64,000 nucleotides of DNA from Pseudoalteromonas spongiae UST010723-006. Lineage in GTDB: Bacteria; Pseudomonadota; Gammaproteobacteria; Enterobacterales; Alteromonadaceae. Shown piece after piece: positions 53,826 to 62,237 of this stretch (the stretch's first letter is position 1; the number at the start of each line of letters is the position of its first letter). The notes under the pieces were generated by a model. The model was not told the DNA's origin. It searched no databases and saw only the letters and a list, made by a program, of their open reading frames with translations. The DNA lies in contig NZ_CP011040.1 of NCBI RefSeq assembly GCF_000238255.3, positions 372,001 to 436,000 of the forward strand, written 5' to 3'. The position numbers and the translations under genes are program-made.

Positions 53826-56588
53826 ATGTCACGTTGTGTATTCTGGTTATTTGTTATGTGTAGCTTAGCGTTTTTTGTGCATGCCAACGAGGTTTCGCTG
53901 CCAAAAAATAACGCCGATATTTCTGACGTGATCCATTTTCTTAAAAAGAATTCCATCAACAGTCCAAAAATAGTCATAAGTTATATAGAAGACAACAAGC
54001 TAACGCAAAAAGCGCTTAGCCATGAAGAGAAAATTAAAGTATTAAGCTATTACGCTCAGGCGAATCAATTTATAGGCGAAATTGAAAAAGCTAATGCCCT
54101 GCTAGCAGAAGCATTTACCATAATCAGTAATGGCTCAGTGTCAGCTGACACACAGGCAATTGCCTTGTTTGTGCGCGCTGTTATTAGCAGTGAAACGACA
54201 AAATATACACAAGCACTCAATGATTTAAATGCAGTTATTGCACTTTATCCCAAAGACAGTAATAACAAAAATATTGGTAAGGCTTATCAAACCCTCGCAG
54301 ATACGTATCTACTGATAAATGACTACAAAAATACCTTTGATGCGCTATACAAAAGCCAATTTGTTTTTAAGGCAATGAAAGATCAAACCATGCTCGCTGT
54401 GAGCTATGGTCGCCTTGGTTCGGTCTATCGTTCAATTGGGGATTTCGATAAAGCCCTAGAAAATATGCTTAAATCACTTAAAGCATTAGAGGGTACTCAG
54501 GCTGAAAGGCGAGTTGCAATTACTTACAACAATACCGCAATTATCTATAAAGACTTAGGCCGCTATGATGAAGCGATTAACTTACATAAACGATCGCTCA
54601 TTCTTAAAGAAAAAATTGGTTATCAGCGTGGCATGGTGTATTCCTACAACAACTTGGGCGAAACGTATCGACTAAAAGGCGATAAAGTACAAGCGCAGCG
54701 CTACTTAGATGAAGCACAAGCCCTTGCGGTAAAGCTTAATAATACCATGTTACTTGGTTCTACTTATTTGTATCGAGCACGCATAGCTAAACAAAACAAC
54801 CAGTTAGAGCAAGCGTTAACGCATCTAGACAATGCCATGACGATTTACCAAAAACGAAATTCAAAAGCACGTATATCGGAAGCATGGGTTGAATATGGCG
54901 ATATTTACTTCGCGCAAGGTGATTTTGTAAAAGCTGAAAATAGCTATCAACACGCAATTGAACTGAGTCAGGCTGTGCAAAAAAATGTCGTGACCTTTGC
55001 TGCCTATGAAGGCTTAGTGAACGCGTTAAAACAACAGCAAAATTACCAAAAAGCACTTAATGCATTAATCGTCTATCAAGGGTTGAAATCGGCCTTATTT
55101 GATAAACAAAGCCAACAGCGACTTGAATCCTTAATTGTAGAAAATCAATTATTTAACGCCCAGCAAAAACTAAAGTTTGCTCAGCAAGAGGGTAAGTTAA
55201 AGCAGGCCGAGTTAGAGCGGGTAGAAACACACCGAAACTGGAGCGCTTTTACCCTGGTTGTTATTTTTATTATTAGCTGGTTAATTTATCGAAAAGTGCA
55301 GCAGCATAATCGTATAAAAGTAGAGATCAAAGCGCGTAAAGCATTAGAAGAAAGCGAGCGAAGACTCAACCTCGCTCTTTGGGGCAGCGGCGATACGCTC
55401 TGGGACTGGGACTTAACTAGTGGCGAAATTACGCGCGAAAATTTACCGACACACTCGCGCTTTTCATCAAATGCATCCGGGCTTGATGCAAAAGCACTGA
55501 AAGAGTTTGTGCACCCCGACGACTATTCATCACTTACCGATGCGTTTGACGCCCATATTCGCAATAAAACGCCGTTTTTTGAAGCGAGTTATCGGGTGCT
55601 AGACAAACAAGGTGAATGGTGCTGGTTGCTTGATAGGGGCAAAGTAGTTGATACCGATGAGCATGGTAAAGCATTGCGCATTACCGGAACGCAACGAGAT
55701 ATTACCAAACTAAAGCAACAAGAAGTTGCGCTATTAGAGTTAAACAGTGAGCTTGAGCAGCGCGTTGCACAAAGAACGACTGAACTTGCAACAATGAACC
55801 AGCAACTGATGCATACAATTGAAAAATTAGAAGTTGCTCAAGAGTATATTATTGAAGCCGAAAAACACGCAGCGTTAGGCAGCATGGTTGCGGGGCTTGC
55901 CCATGAAATAAATACCCCGCTCGGCACTGCGATCACTGCCGTAAGCCATCTTAAAATGCAAACAGTGACTACAGAGTCGCAATTTAAAAGTAAAACCTTA
56001 TCAAGCCAAGCGTTTGAGAGTTTCTTAAATGATGTAAATAATAGTAGCGAATTGATTGAAAGTGGGGTTGGTAAGGCGGGTGAACTGGTAGAGCGCTTTA
56101 AACTACTTGCCGGTAAAAATAGCGCACAAAAGCCGACTGTGATAAACCTTGCGACCCTATTATTAGAAAGCTTTAAAGTGGCGTTAAACACGCTGCAACG
56201 TGACCCCGAAACCGCCAACTTAACCATCAGTGGTGATGCGGAGTTAGTTAGCTTTGCGGCAACATTAGCACAGGTATTTAATATTCTTGTAGAAAATGCG
56301 TTACTGCATGCTGATGTACCGTATGTAGAAATAACCTGTGAACTATCTAAAGTAGGCTCAGGTGTTGAAATAAATTTTTATGATAACGGTAAAAACATTC
56401 AGGTTGGCGATGAAAAACGGATATTTGAACCTTTCTATACTCGAAAACGGCAGCGCGGATATGCAGGGCTTGGTTTGCACATTGCGTACAATAACGTAAC
56501 CCAAGACCTTAATGGAAGTATTGAGTGTTACCGTGATGCGAGTAAAGGGCTCGGTTATAAAATAAAGTTACCCTCTATTGAAAGTTAA
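53826..56588 (+). CDS. hybrid-free sensor histidine kinase with periplasmic TPRs and PAS domain
   Basis: 920 aa. Signal peptide (1-20), seven or more TPR repeats in the periplasm (about 60-410), one transmembrane helix (about 472-490), a PAS_3-type PAS domain (about 515-630), a coiled coil, a dimerisation helix with His693 in GLAHEINTPLG, and an ATPase domain (ENALLHADVPYVEI and GLGLHIAYNN). No receiver domain and no response regulator next to it, so its partner is elsewhere. The TPRs probably sense a protein or peptide in the periplasm. Confidence 0.9.
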   Translation: MSRCVFWLFVMCSLAFFVHANEVSLPKNNADISDVIHFLKKNSINSPKIVISYIEDNKLTQKALSHEEKIKVLSYYAQANQFIGEIEKANALLAEAFTIISNGSVSADTQAIALFVRAVISSETTKYTQALNDLNAVIALYPKDSNNKNIGKAYQTLADTYLLINDYKNTFDALYKSQFVFKAMKDQTMLAVSYGRLGSVYRSIGDFDKALENMLKSLKALEGTQAERRVAITYNNTAIIYKDLGRYDEAINLHKRSLILKEKIGYQRGMVYSYNNLGETYRLKGDKVQAQRYLDEAQALAVKLNNTMLLGSTYLYRARIAKQNNQLEQALTHLDNAMTIYQKRNSKARISEAWVEYGDIYFAQGDFVKAENSYQHAIELSQAVQKNVVTFAAYEGLVNALKQQQNYQKALNALIVYQGLKSALFDKQSQQRLESLIVENQLFNAQQKLKFAQQEGKLKQAELERVETHRNWSAFTLVVIFIISWLIYRKVQQHNRIKVEIKARKALEESERRLNLALWGSGDTLWDWDLTSGEITRENLPTHSRFSSNASGLDAKALKEFVHPDDYSSLTDAFDAHIRNKTPFFEASYRVLDKQGEWCWLLDRGKVVDTDEHGKALRITGTQRDITKLKQQEVALLELNSELEQRVAQRTTELATMNQQLMHTIEKLEVAQEYIIEAEKHAALGSMVAGLAHEINTPLGTAITAVSHLKMQTVTTESQFKSKTLSSQAFESFLNDVNNSSELIESGVGKAGELVERFKLLAGKNSAQKPTVINLATLLLESFKVALNTLQRDPETANLTISGDAELVSFAATLAQVFNILVENALLHADVPYVEITCELSKVGSGVEINFYDNGKNIQVGDEKRIFEPFYTRKRQRGYAGLGLHIAYNNVTQDLNGSIECYRDASKGLGYKIKLPSIES

Positions 56589-56985
56589 AAATTTAGCTGG
56601 CCAGATGTTAAGAATTAATGATATCTAGACGTCTTGATTGCCTGCCTCAAGTACAAAATAAAACGCGAGAATACAAGTAACCTAAACAAAGAGTAAATAG
56701 TTAAGTTCTAATTTATCAAATGCTTACACCAAAGTTAACGAGGTGCTTTTATCATTTTTAAGCGTGATTAAATACGTTTAAATATCGACAATTTACAACT
56801 AACGTTTAATTGCGTTTTATGCCTTACGCTTTTCTAGTATAAAGTTGTTAATTTACTTCAATATGAAAAGAATTTTAGTACCCGTTTTAATTACATATTG
56901 TTATAACTTATTGTTTTACTTGCTGTGTAAAATCACATAATCTGGATATGGCATTCTTATGACAATTAACTAAAGGACGTTATAA
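56589..56985. other. promoter region upstream of csgD
   Basis: 397 bases, strongly AT-rich, with no ORF. In enterobacteria the csgD promoter is a long integration site for many regulators; the length and composition here fit such a role, but I can point to no specific protein site. Confidence 0.4.
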
Positions 56986-57684
56986 GTGACAAGGACGAAA
57001 TCTCAAGTTTACTTACAAGTTGCCGCTAATGCGCAACAACAAAACACAACGGAAATTCTACTTAAAGTACTCGAAACATTGTGCTTAAACGTAAAGGTAG
57101 AGTCGCTGTTCCCAGCATCAATCGATTCATCGGACAGTGCAGAACTGTATTTAATTTGCGCTAAAGATGCGCCGTGGAATGATATGTTGCCCAGCGCGCT
57201 TATTAATCTGGCGCGTCATCATAAAGTAGTGATTTATGACGCGCATAAAGATAATATTTGCGAGCAATTACTGCTGCTAGCTAATGTTAAAGGTGTTTTT
57301 TACCAAAACGATACACCTGATGTATTGTTTAAAGGCATACAAAAAGTACTGAATAGCGAGTTGTGGTTTCAACGTGGTGCAATTTGTGATGCATTTTCAA
57401 ATCTATTGGCGCTACAGTTGCAACGGCAAGATAGTAGCGGGCACAACGAAGCGTTAGATAAGCTTACTAACCGCGAACGCACAATTATTCGCTTGGTGTC
57501 GCAAGGCGCACAAAATAAAGACGTTGCTGAGCAGCTGCATATTAGTGATCATACGGTCAAAACCCACCTTTACAGTGCGTTTCGCAAAACTAAAGCGCGA
57601 AACCGCATTGAATTGGTTAACTGGGCACAGCAGTTTTTGCCTTCGCTGGTTAAAAGCGGCATTGATATTAGTCACCAAAGTTAA
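56986..57684 (+). CDS. csgD: CsgD-like LuxR-family regulator of curli
   Basis: 232 aa. N-terminal receiver-like domain without the phosphoacceptor pattern I would expect, and a C-terminal LuxR HTH (about 155-215): LTNRERTIIRLVSQGAQNKDVAEQLHISDHTVKTHLYSAFRKTKARNRIELVNWAQ. The VKTHLY and NRIELVNWA elements match E. coli CsgD (VKTHLYNLFKK...NRTQAVSWA). GTG start with AAGGACG. It is about 1 kb from the curli operon, in convergent orientation, so it is very likely its activator. Confidence 0.87.
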   Translation: MTRTKSQVYLQVAANAQQQNTTEILLKVLETLCLNVKVESLFPASIDSSDSAELYLICAKDAPWNDMLPSALINLARHHKVVIYDAHKDNICEQLLLLANVKGVFYQNDTPDVLFKGIQKVLNSELWFQRGAICDAFSNLLALQLQRQDSSGHNEALDKLTNRERTIIRLVSQGAQNKDVAEQLHISDHTVKTHLYSAFRKTKARNRIELVNWAQQFLPSLVKSGIDISHQS

Positions 57685-57745
57685 ATCCAAGAAATAGCGC
57701 TTTTGGATAGTTATGGCAATCGCTTAAGTGATTGACATTTAGCAT

Positions 57746-57799
57746 AAAACGAGCAAAATCCGATGAACTAACAGCATCGGATTTTTTTATGCTCGTTTT
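57746..57799 (+). terminator. long two-step hairpin terminator after csgD
   Basis: Outer stem AAAACGAGC at 57746-57754 with GCTCGTTTT at 57791-57799; inner stem AAATCCGATG at 57756-57765 with CATCGGATTT at 57775-57784, followed by a T-run. Confidence 0.9.
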
Positions 57800-57871
57800 T
57801 AGGGCAATACACCAACTTTATGATGTTAAAATTATTACTTGGAAACAAAAAAAGTGTTTAACGGAGGATAG

Positions 57872-58549
57872 ATGAGGTTATTTAAACTAGCGATGACCGC
57901 TACAGGTGTTTTGGTACTGTCATCTATGCTTTTTTACAATAAGCATGGGATTGCATGCGAGGCCGCGCCGCTGCTTGGATTTGAGCAAATTGATGCGGAA
58001 ATTTATGTTGATGCAACAGTAAGTCAAACAGAACGAGACGCCCTGATAACCTTTGTTGATAAAGCGAAAGAAAGAGTGAGTGCAGCTTTTGGTGATATGA
58101 GTTCAACACCTCGTTATATAGTGACAAAAAAGAGTGCTCAATTTGGCTTTAACCCAACAGGCATGGCCAGAAGCTCATTAACACGAGAGTGTGTTTTTAT
58201 TGGGCCTAAAGGCCTCAATGTCGATGTTATTGCCCACGAAACGTCTCATGCAGAAGTGTTTTATCGCGCAAATTTTATAACTCAAACCTTCAAAATAAAA
58301 CCATGGTTGTTGGAAGGGGCTGGCACATACGTTGATTACAGAGCCGCCCTAAAATTAGAAAATATTGCGCTTGATAATACGATAGTAGAAAAAGTAACAA
58401 TGTTATCCGATTTTTCGCCAAGTGACACAAGGGCTTATCAAGCATCACGAGTTGCATTTGAGAGCATAGACCCTAAAACGTTTTATAAAGGCATCGAGCG
58501 GTTAAACGAAGGTGAAAGTTTCGAATCGGTTTTTGGTTATTCCAACTAG
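57872..58549 (+). CDS. exported gluzincin-like protein between csgD and the curli operon
   Basis: 225 aa. N-terminal signal/anchor (about 6-22). HETSH at 122-126 is an HExxH zinc motif, and Glu148 in WLLEGAGTYVDYR is placed as the third ligand of a gluzincin. This arrangement is typical of peptidase-MA-like proteins. It would act in the periplasm or membrane. It follows the csgD terminator and converges with csgG. A link with curli assembly or turnover is suggested only by position. RBS GGAGG precedes the ATG. Confidence 0.8.
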   Translation: MRLFKLAMTATGVLVLSSMLFYNKHGIACEAAPLLGFEQIDAEIYVDATVSQTERDALITFVDKAKERVSAAFGDMSSTPRYIVTKKSAQFGFNPTGMARSSLTRECVFIGPKGLNVDVIAHETSHAEVFYRANFITQTFKIKPWLLEGAGTYVDYRAALKLENIALDNTIVEKVTMLSDFSPSDTRAYQASRVAFESIDPKTFYKGIERLNEGESFESVFGYSN

Positions 58550-58576
58550 TGCGTATTTAGGTTAAGTCAAAAAGTA

Positions 58577-58624
58577 ATCATGCCAACTTTTTACCTTGTT
58601 TAAGTCGGCATGATGCGTGTTAAT
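58577..58624 (-). terminator. hairpin terminator at the end of the curli operon
   Basis: ATCATGCCAACTT at 58577-58589 pairs with AAGTCGGCATGAT at 58612-58624 with one mismatch. On the minus strand the stem is followed by TACTTTTT, a suitable T-run for ending csgBAEFG. Confidence 0.65.
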
Positions 58625-58639
58625 TTTCACCTCGTGTAA

Positions 58640-59854
58640 TTAGCTTGACTTTAAATTGATAATCACACGTCTGTCGAAAAACAAGCCTTCGTTATCTGCT
58701 GTGTCGTAATGCGCATCATCATCACCACGGGCCATAATGCTTACGCGCTCTTTGGCTATGCCGTTAGTAATGAGGTAGTTGGCGATGGCATTTGAGCGAG
58801 CAAGCGAGAGCGCATGATTGCTTTGGTCGTCACCACGTTTGTCGGCGTAACCAAACAATTCAACGTGAGCTGATTTTTGCTGTGATAATAACGCTAATAC
58901 CTGTTCTAATTGGGTATTATACAGCGGCTCGATTTCAGCGGTTGCCGTTCTAAATTGCACCATAAATGAAATGCTTGGTGCGACGTTACGTTTTACACTT
59001 TGTGCTTTTTGCTGTTTTGCTTTTAATGCAGCAAGTTGCAGCTGTTTTTGTTGGCGGGTTTTAGCAAGTGCAATGCTTTGCTGTTTAGTTGTCCACACCC
59101 CTTTATCAATACCTTTATGCACCAATTCAGAGAGTGCTTTTTCAATCGCCTGTTTGACACAAATATGCATTGGCTCGTTTTCACTAAAGCCAGCCTCCGC
59201 TTCGGCTAAACGCTTGTAGCTTACATAACGGAAAAAGCCTGCACGCATTTCTACGCTGAGTACCTTTTTGGTGGTTGCAACGGAAAGCAACACTTGCCCG
59301 GTACGTACATCAACCGCGCGCAGGTAAATTGAAATAATGTCTTCGCGATATAACTCAGATGCACCAATACCAAAATATTCGGCACCTAAACCACCGGTTT
59401 TTACGTTTGAGTCATAGCTAATCACACCACCTTCAAGAATAATTTTTGCTGTGGTAAGTGGCGGTAATTGAGCAGCTTCATCTTCTTTGTTGGATAGCGC
59501 TGCACGCACAATTTTTCGTTCGGTGAGAATGTTTTGCAGGCCCTCACGTTCAACTGGAATAAACCAGTCTGACTCGTGCAATGCTTGTACTAAAATCGAG
59601 TTCGCCCCTTGCGTCACTGCGGTAGAAAATGAACTGACATTGGTTTGCGGTTTGTATTGTCCGGTTTGGTCGCGAAAAGAATAAACTGATACGGGAATGC
59701 TGCCAGCAGGCGCGGGAAGACCGCTTAGCTCACTGAAGGTTTTTGTTTGAGCAAGCTGCTGTGCCACCTCAAGTTCGGGTGGTAAGGTTTTTTTAATGGT
59801 GCTGCAACCGGCTAATAACACCAACACAATACTAATAAATACACGCCAAATCAT
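58640..59854 (-). CDS. csgG: CsgG curli secretion pore fused to a C-terminal OmpA-like domain
   Basis: 404 aa. Lipobox LAGC with Cys17. Residues about 18-257 match CsgG: TGQYKPQ..SSFSTAVTQGANSILVQAL, WFIPVEREGLQNILTERKIVRA, YDSNVKTGGLGAEYFGIGA and the end GIDKGVW. E. coli CsgG stops about 25 residues later; here a charged coiled coil (258-292) leads into an OmpA-type domain (294-402) with VELFGYADKRG and NHALSLARSNAIANYL. Asp338 and Arg353 are the usual peptidoglycan-binding pair. So the export pore is probably tied to the cell wall. Last gene of the operon; overlaps csgF by 4 bases. Confidence 0.92.
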   Translation of the reverse strand: MIWRVFISIVLVLLAGCSTIKKTLPPELEVAQQLAQTKTFSELSGLPAPAGSIPVSVYSFRDQTGQYKPQTNVSSFSTAVTQGANSILVQALHESDWFIPVEREGLQNILTERKIVRAALSNKEDEAAQLPPLTTAKIILEGGVISYDSNVKTGGLGAEYFGIGASELYREDIISIYLRAVDVRTGQVLLSVATTKKVLSVEMRAGFFRYVSYKRLAEAEAGFSENEPMHICVKQAIEKALSELVHKGIDKGVWTTKQQSIALAKTRQQKQLQLAALKAKQQKAQSVKRNVAPSISFMVQFRTATAEIEPLYNTQLEQVLALLSQQKSAHVELFGYADKRGDDQSNHALSLARSNAIANYLITNGIAKERVSIMARGDDDAHYDTADNEGLFFDRRVIINLKSS

Positions 59855-60288
59855 TCGCCAAACCTCGGTACTTCAACAACCACAACTTCGCCCGTAACCA
59901 TATTGGTAATTTGCACCGTTATGGTGTCGCTACCACTGGTTAAGATTTGAATTTCATAGTCACCGCTGGTGAAAATGGAGTCTTGATTGAACATGCTGTC
60001 TTCTACACCTTCACCAAACGCGAGATCGGTTATTTCGCGCACCATGCGGTTAATATAAGAACGCTCTAATGATTCTTGAAATTTTTCGGCGTAGGTTTTT
60101 TCGTTGATGGGCGCACGGTGTTTGTTTTGTGATTGTGCTTTGTTCAGCAGCATTGCGCCGTTGAGCGGGCTGCCACCAAAACTTGGATTAACCGGCGTAT
60201 ACACTAACTCGGTGCTGACAACACAGCTTGAAAATACCAATAAAACGCTGCTTACTATTATTTTATTTATCATTTTTATGGTTACCAT
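59851..60288 (-). CDS. csgF: curli assembly protein CsgF
   Basis: 145 aa from the ATG at 60288, or 140 aa from the ATG at 60273 (MINKIIVSS), which gives a neater signal peptide; neither has a strong ribosome site. The mature start LVYTPVNPSFGGSPLNGAMLLNKAQSQN is the CsgG-docking segment of CsgF. The C-terminal half (SGDYEIQILTSGSDTITVQITN) is the usual beta domain. CsgF goes through CsgG and holds CsgB at the surface. It overlaps csgE by up to 7 bases and csgG by 4. Confidence 0.92.
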   Translation of the reverse strand: MVTIKMINKIIVSSVLLVFSSCVVSTELVYTPVNPSFGGSPLNGAMLLNKAQSQNKHRAPINEKTYAEKFQESLERSYINRMVREITDLAFGEGVEDSMFNQDSIFTSGDYEIQILTSGSDTITVQITNMVTGEVVVVEVPRFGE

Positions 60289-60677
60289 CCACTGCTTGCT
60301 AAGTCTTCACTTTGCTCAGAAAACTTAGACTTGGCGATTGCGTCAATTGTCGCGAAAATCGCTTGTTCTACTTTATCTTTTACTGGCTCGATGCGACGAC
60401 CCATGTAAGTGGCATAAATTGCTTTGCTATTAACTTCAACAAACAATTTAGTACCAGCGCGCGGTACAACCGCTTCTTTTATTACGACATTAATGCCAGT
60501 AGTGCTTGGCATGTCTTGCCATAACAAACTGTACGAGTGGTAAAACTCTTTACCCGAGCGACTTAATGTTCTGTCGAGTAACAGGCCACTAATTTCAATA
60601 TCTTCGCCATTTGCTTGCGGGCTAAAAGAGGCGCCTAAAAGCGTTAGCGTTATGATTAGTTTTATAATTGAATGCAT
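60282..60677 (-). CDS. csgE: curli assembly protein CsgE
   Basis: 131 aa. Signal peptide ending near ANG-E. The mature protein contains LLLDRTLSRSGKEFYHSYSLLWQD, TGINVVIKEAVVPRAGTKLFVEVN and YATYMGRR, the main CsgE blocks. CsgE is the periplasmic adaptor that caps CsgG and gives specificity for CsgA. Start codon lies only 6 bases after a GC-rich hairpin, and no usual ribosome site is visible in front of it. Confidence 0.92.
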   Translation of the reverse strand: MHSIIKLIITLTLLGASFSPQANGEDIEISGLLLDRTLSRSGKEFYHSYSLLWQDMPSTTGINVVIKEAVVPRAGTKLFVEVNSKAIYATYMGRRIEPVKDKVEQAIFATIDAIAKSKFSEQSEDLASSGW

Positions 60678-60683
60678 TAGAAA

Positions 60684-60701
60684 AGGGCCGCGAACGGCCC
60701 T
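60684..60701 (-). terminator. intercistronic hairpin between csgA and csgE
   Basis: On the minus strand AGGGCCG, loop TTCG, CGGCCCT, then TTTC. Seven GC-rich pairs followed by a short T-run form an attenuator-like or RNA-end-protecting structure. It lies between the csgA stop (60711) and the csgE start (60677) and occupies the space where the csgE ribosome site should be. It should lower csgEFG expression relative to csgBA. Confidence 0.8.
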
Positions 60702-60710
60702 ACCATTTTG

Positions 60711-62219
60711 TTACTGCTGAATAATTGTTGCAGTGTTGTAATCACCCGTTTGCGTTACAGTTACGCTACCTGATGCACTGTAAATACCACCATCCACTAA
60801 GTTGCCGTCGCCAACTTGTGAAATTGATAGTTCAACATCAGAGCCTTGCACTACAAATCCGCCGGTACCCATACCGCCAATCATGTTGTAGTTACCTGTT
60901 TGCGCGATATTAAGCATGTTGCCACTGCCTTCAATTAGTAGATCAAGCGAGTTAATTTCGCCGTTTTGGGCAATATCAAGCGTGTTGTCATTGCTGTCTA
61001 CGGCTGTGCTAAATGTCACCGCTGATTCGTTTTGATTACCTAGCTGCTGCACGTTAATGTCGTTGTTGTAGCTAGTAAGTGATTGATCAGGGTAAGACGA
61101 TTGAACATAGCTGCTATTTTCGTTACCCACTTGCGTGATGTTAACGTCGTTATCGCTACCATTGAAATGTGCTAGATGACTTGCGTTAGCGTCACCGTCT
61201 TGGTGTACGATTAGTTCGTTGTTATCGCCAATTGCGCCAACATACGAGCTATTGTCATTGCCAAGTTGTGTTACTTGGAAATCATTGTTGTCACCAACAA
61301 TGTCACTGCTTGATTCGTTGCCGTCACCATTTTGTTCAACGATTAATTCGTTATCAGAGCCAATAATGTAAGTGCTATCAAACTTGTTGCCTGTGCCTTC
61401 TTGGTCGATTGAAACAGTGTTATCTGAACCTTCAACAATGGCTGCTGTGAAATCATTCTCAGCACCTTCTTGTACAATGCTGATGTCGTTATCGTCGCCC
61501 GTTACTGAGCCAATTACAACGCGCTGCACATCGCCTTGTTGATTTACGCTTAGTTCGTTATTGTGGCCAACCAATTCTTGAACGCCAAGCACGTTCCAAA
61601 AGCCAGACTGTTCAACTTCAATATCGTTTACATCGCCTTGCACGCTCTCTAGATTTGTTTCATTCCAAACGCCCGACTGATTAATGTAAACCGTATTGTC
61701 GTTGCCTTCCATTGCTTGGTTATAAGCCCAATGACCGCCGTCACCTTGCTCAATTGTGATATCGTTATTATCGCCTGTCACAATGTTTACCGCTTCATTA
61801 GAAATACCAAAAAAGCCTGCGCCAGACTGATTTACCGTAATTTGGTTTGCGTCGCCTGTTAGCTCAGTTAGTGCAATGTGTGATGAACCATTTTGGTCGT
61901 ACAATTCAAGGTTGTCGTTACCTTGTGTGTTTAACAGCAAGATATTAGAAGTGCCCACTTGCGTGGTTTGCGTGCTGTTCGCGCTACCTTGCGTTTCAGT
62001 TTTAAGGTAGTTCAAATCGCCTTCTTGCAGTGCAACTAAATCGTTACCAAAAGCAGCACCGGTCTCAGATGTTTGGTTGACAACCATAGTGTTTGCGACA
62101 TTTTGCACAGTGTTATTTGCTTTAACCGATTTACTGTCGTCTTTTGTACTTGCCATTGCCGAAGTAGAGCCAACAGCCAGTGCTACAGCTAAGGCTAGTA
62201 AAGATTTATTCTTATTCAC
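60711..62219 (-). CDS. csgA: large acidic CsgA-type curlin, major fibre subunit
   Basis: 502 aa from a GTG start with AGGAG 8 bases upstream. Signal peptide ending ASA-M or MAS-T (about 21-24). The rest is about 18-20 curlin half-repeats of the form Q-x-G-x2-N, for example NQSGVWN, DQEGTGN, EQNGDGN, TQVGNEN, AQTGNYN, TQTGDYN, spaced about 22-25 residues. E. coli CsgA has five repeats in 131 mature residues. The protein is rich in Asp, Asn, Gly and Glu, with few basic residues. It should form the amyloid fibre. Confidence 0.9.
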   Translation of the reverse strand: MNKNKSLLALAVALAVGSTSAMASTKDDSKSVKANNTVQNVANTMVVNQTSETGAAFGNDLVALQEGDLNYLKTETQGSANSTQTTQVGTSNILLLNTQGNDNLELYDQNGSSHIALTELTGDANQITVNQSGAGFFGISNEAVNIVTGDNNDITIEQGDGGHWAYNQAMEGNDNTVYINQSGVWNETNLESVQGDVNDIEVEQSGFWNVLGVQELVGHNNELSVNQQGDVQRVVIGSVTGDDNDISIVQEGAENDFTAAIVEGSDNTVSIDQEGTGNKFDSTYIIGSDNELIVEQNGDGNESSSDIVGDNNDFQVTQLGNDNSSYVGAIGDNNELIVHQDGDANASHLAHFNGSDNDVNITQVGNENSSYVQSSYPDQSLTSYNNDINVQQLGNQNESAVTFSTAVDSNDNTLDIAQNGEINSLDLLIEGSGNMLNIAQTGNYNMIGGMGTGGFVVQGSDVELSISQVGDGNLVDGGIYSASGSVTVTQTGDYNTATIIQQ

Positions 62220-62237
62220 GGAGTTTCTCCTGTAAAA

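Noticed and set aside
60711-62219. Repeated DNA pattern that could look like a CRISPR or tandem array
   Set aside because: It is the coding sequence of curlin protein repeats; DNA copies are diverged and in frame.
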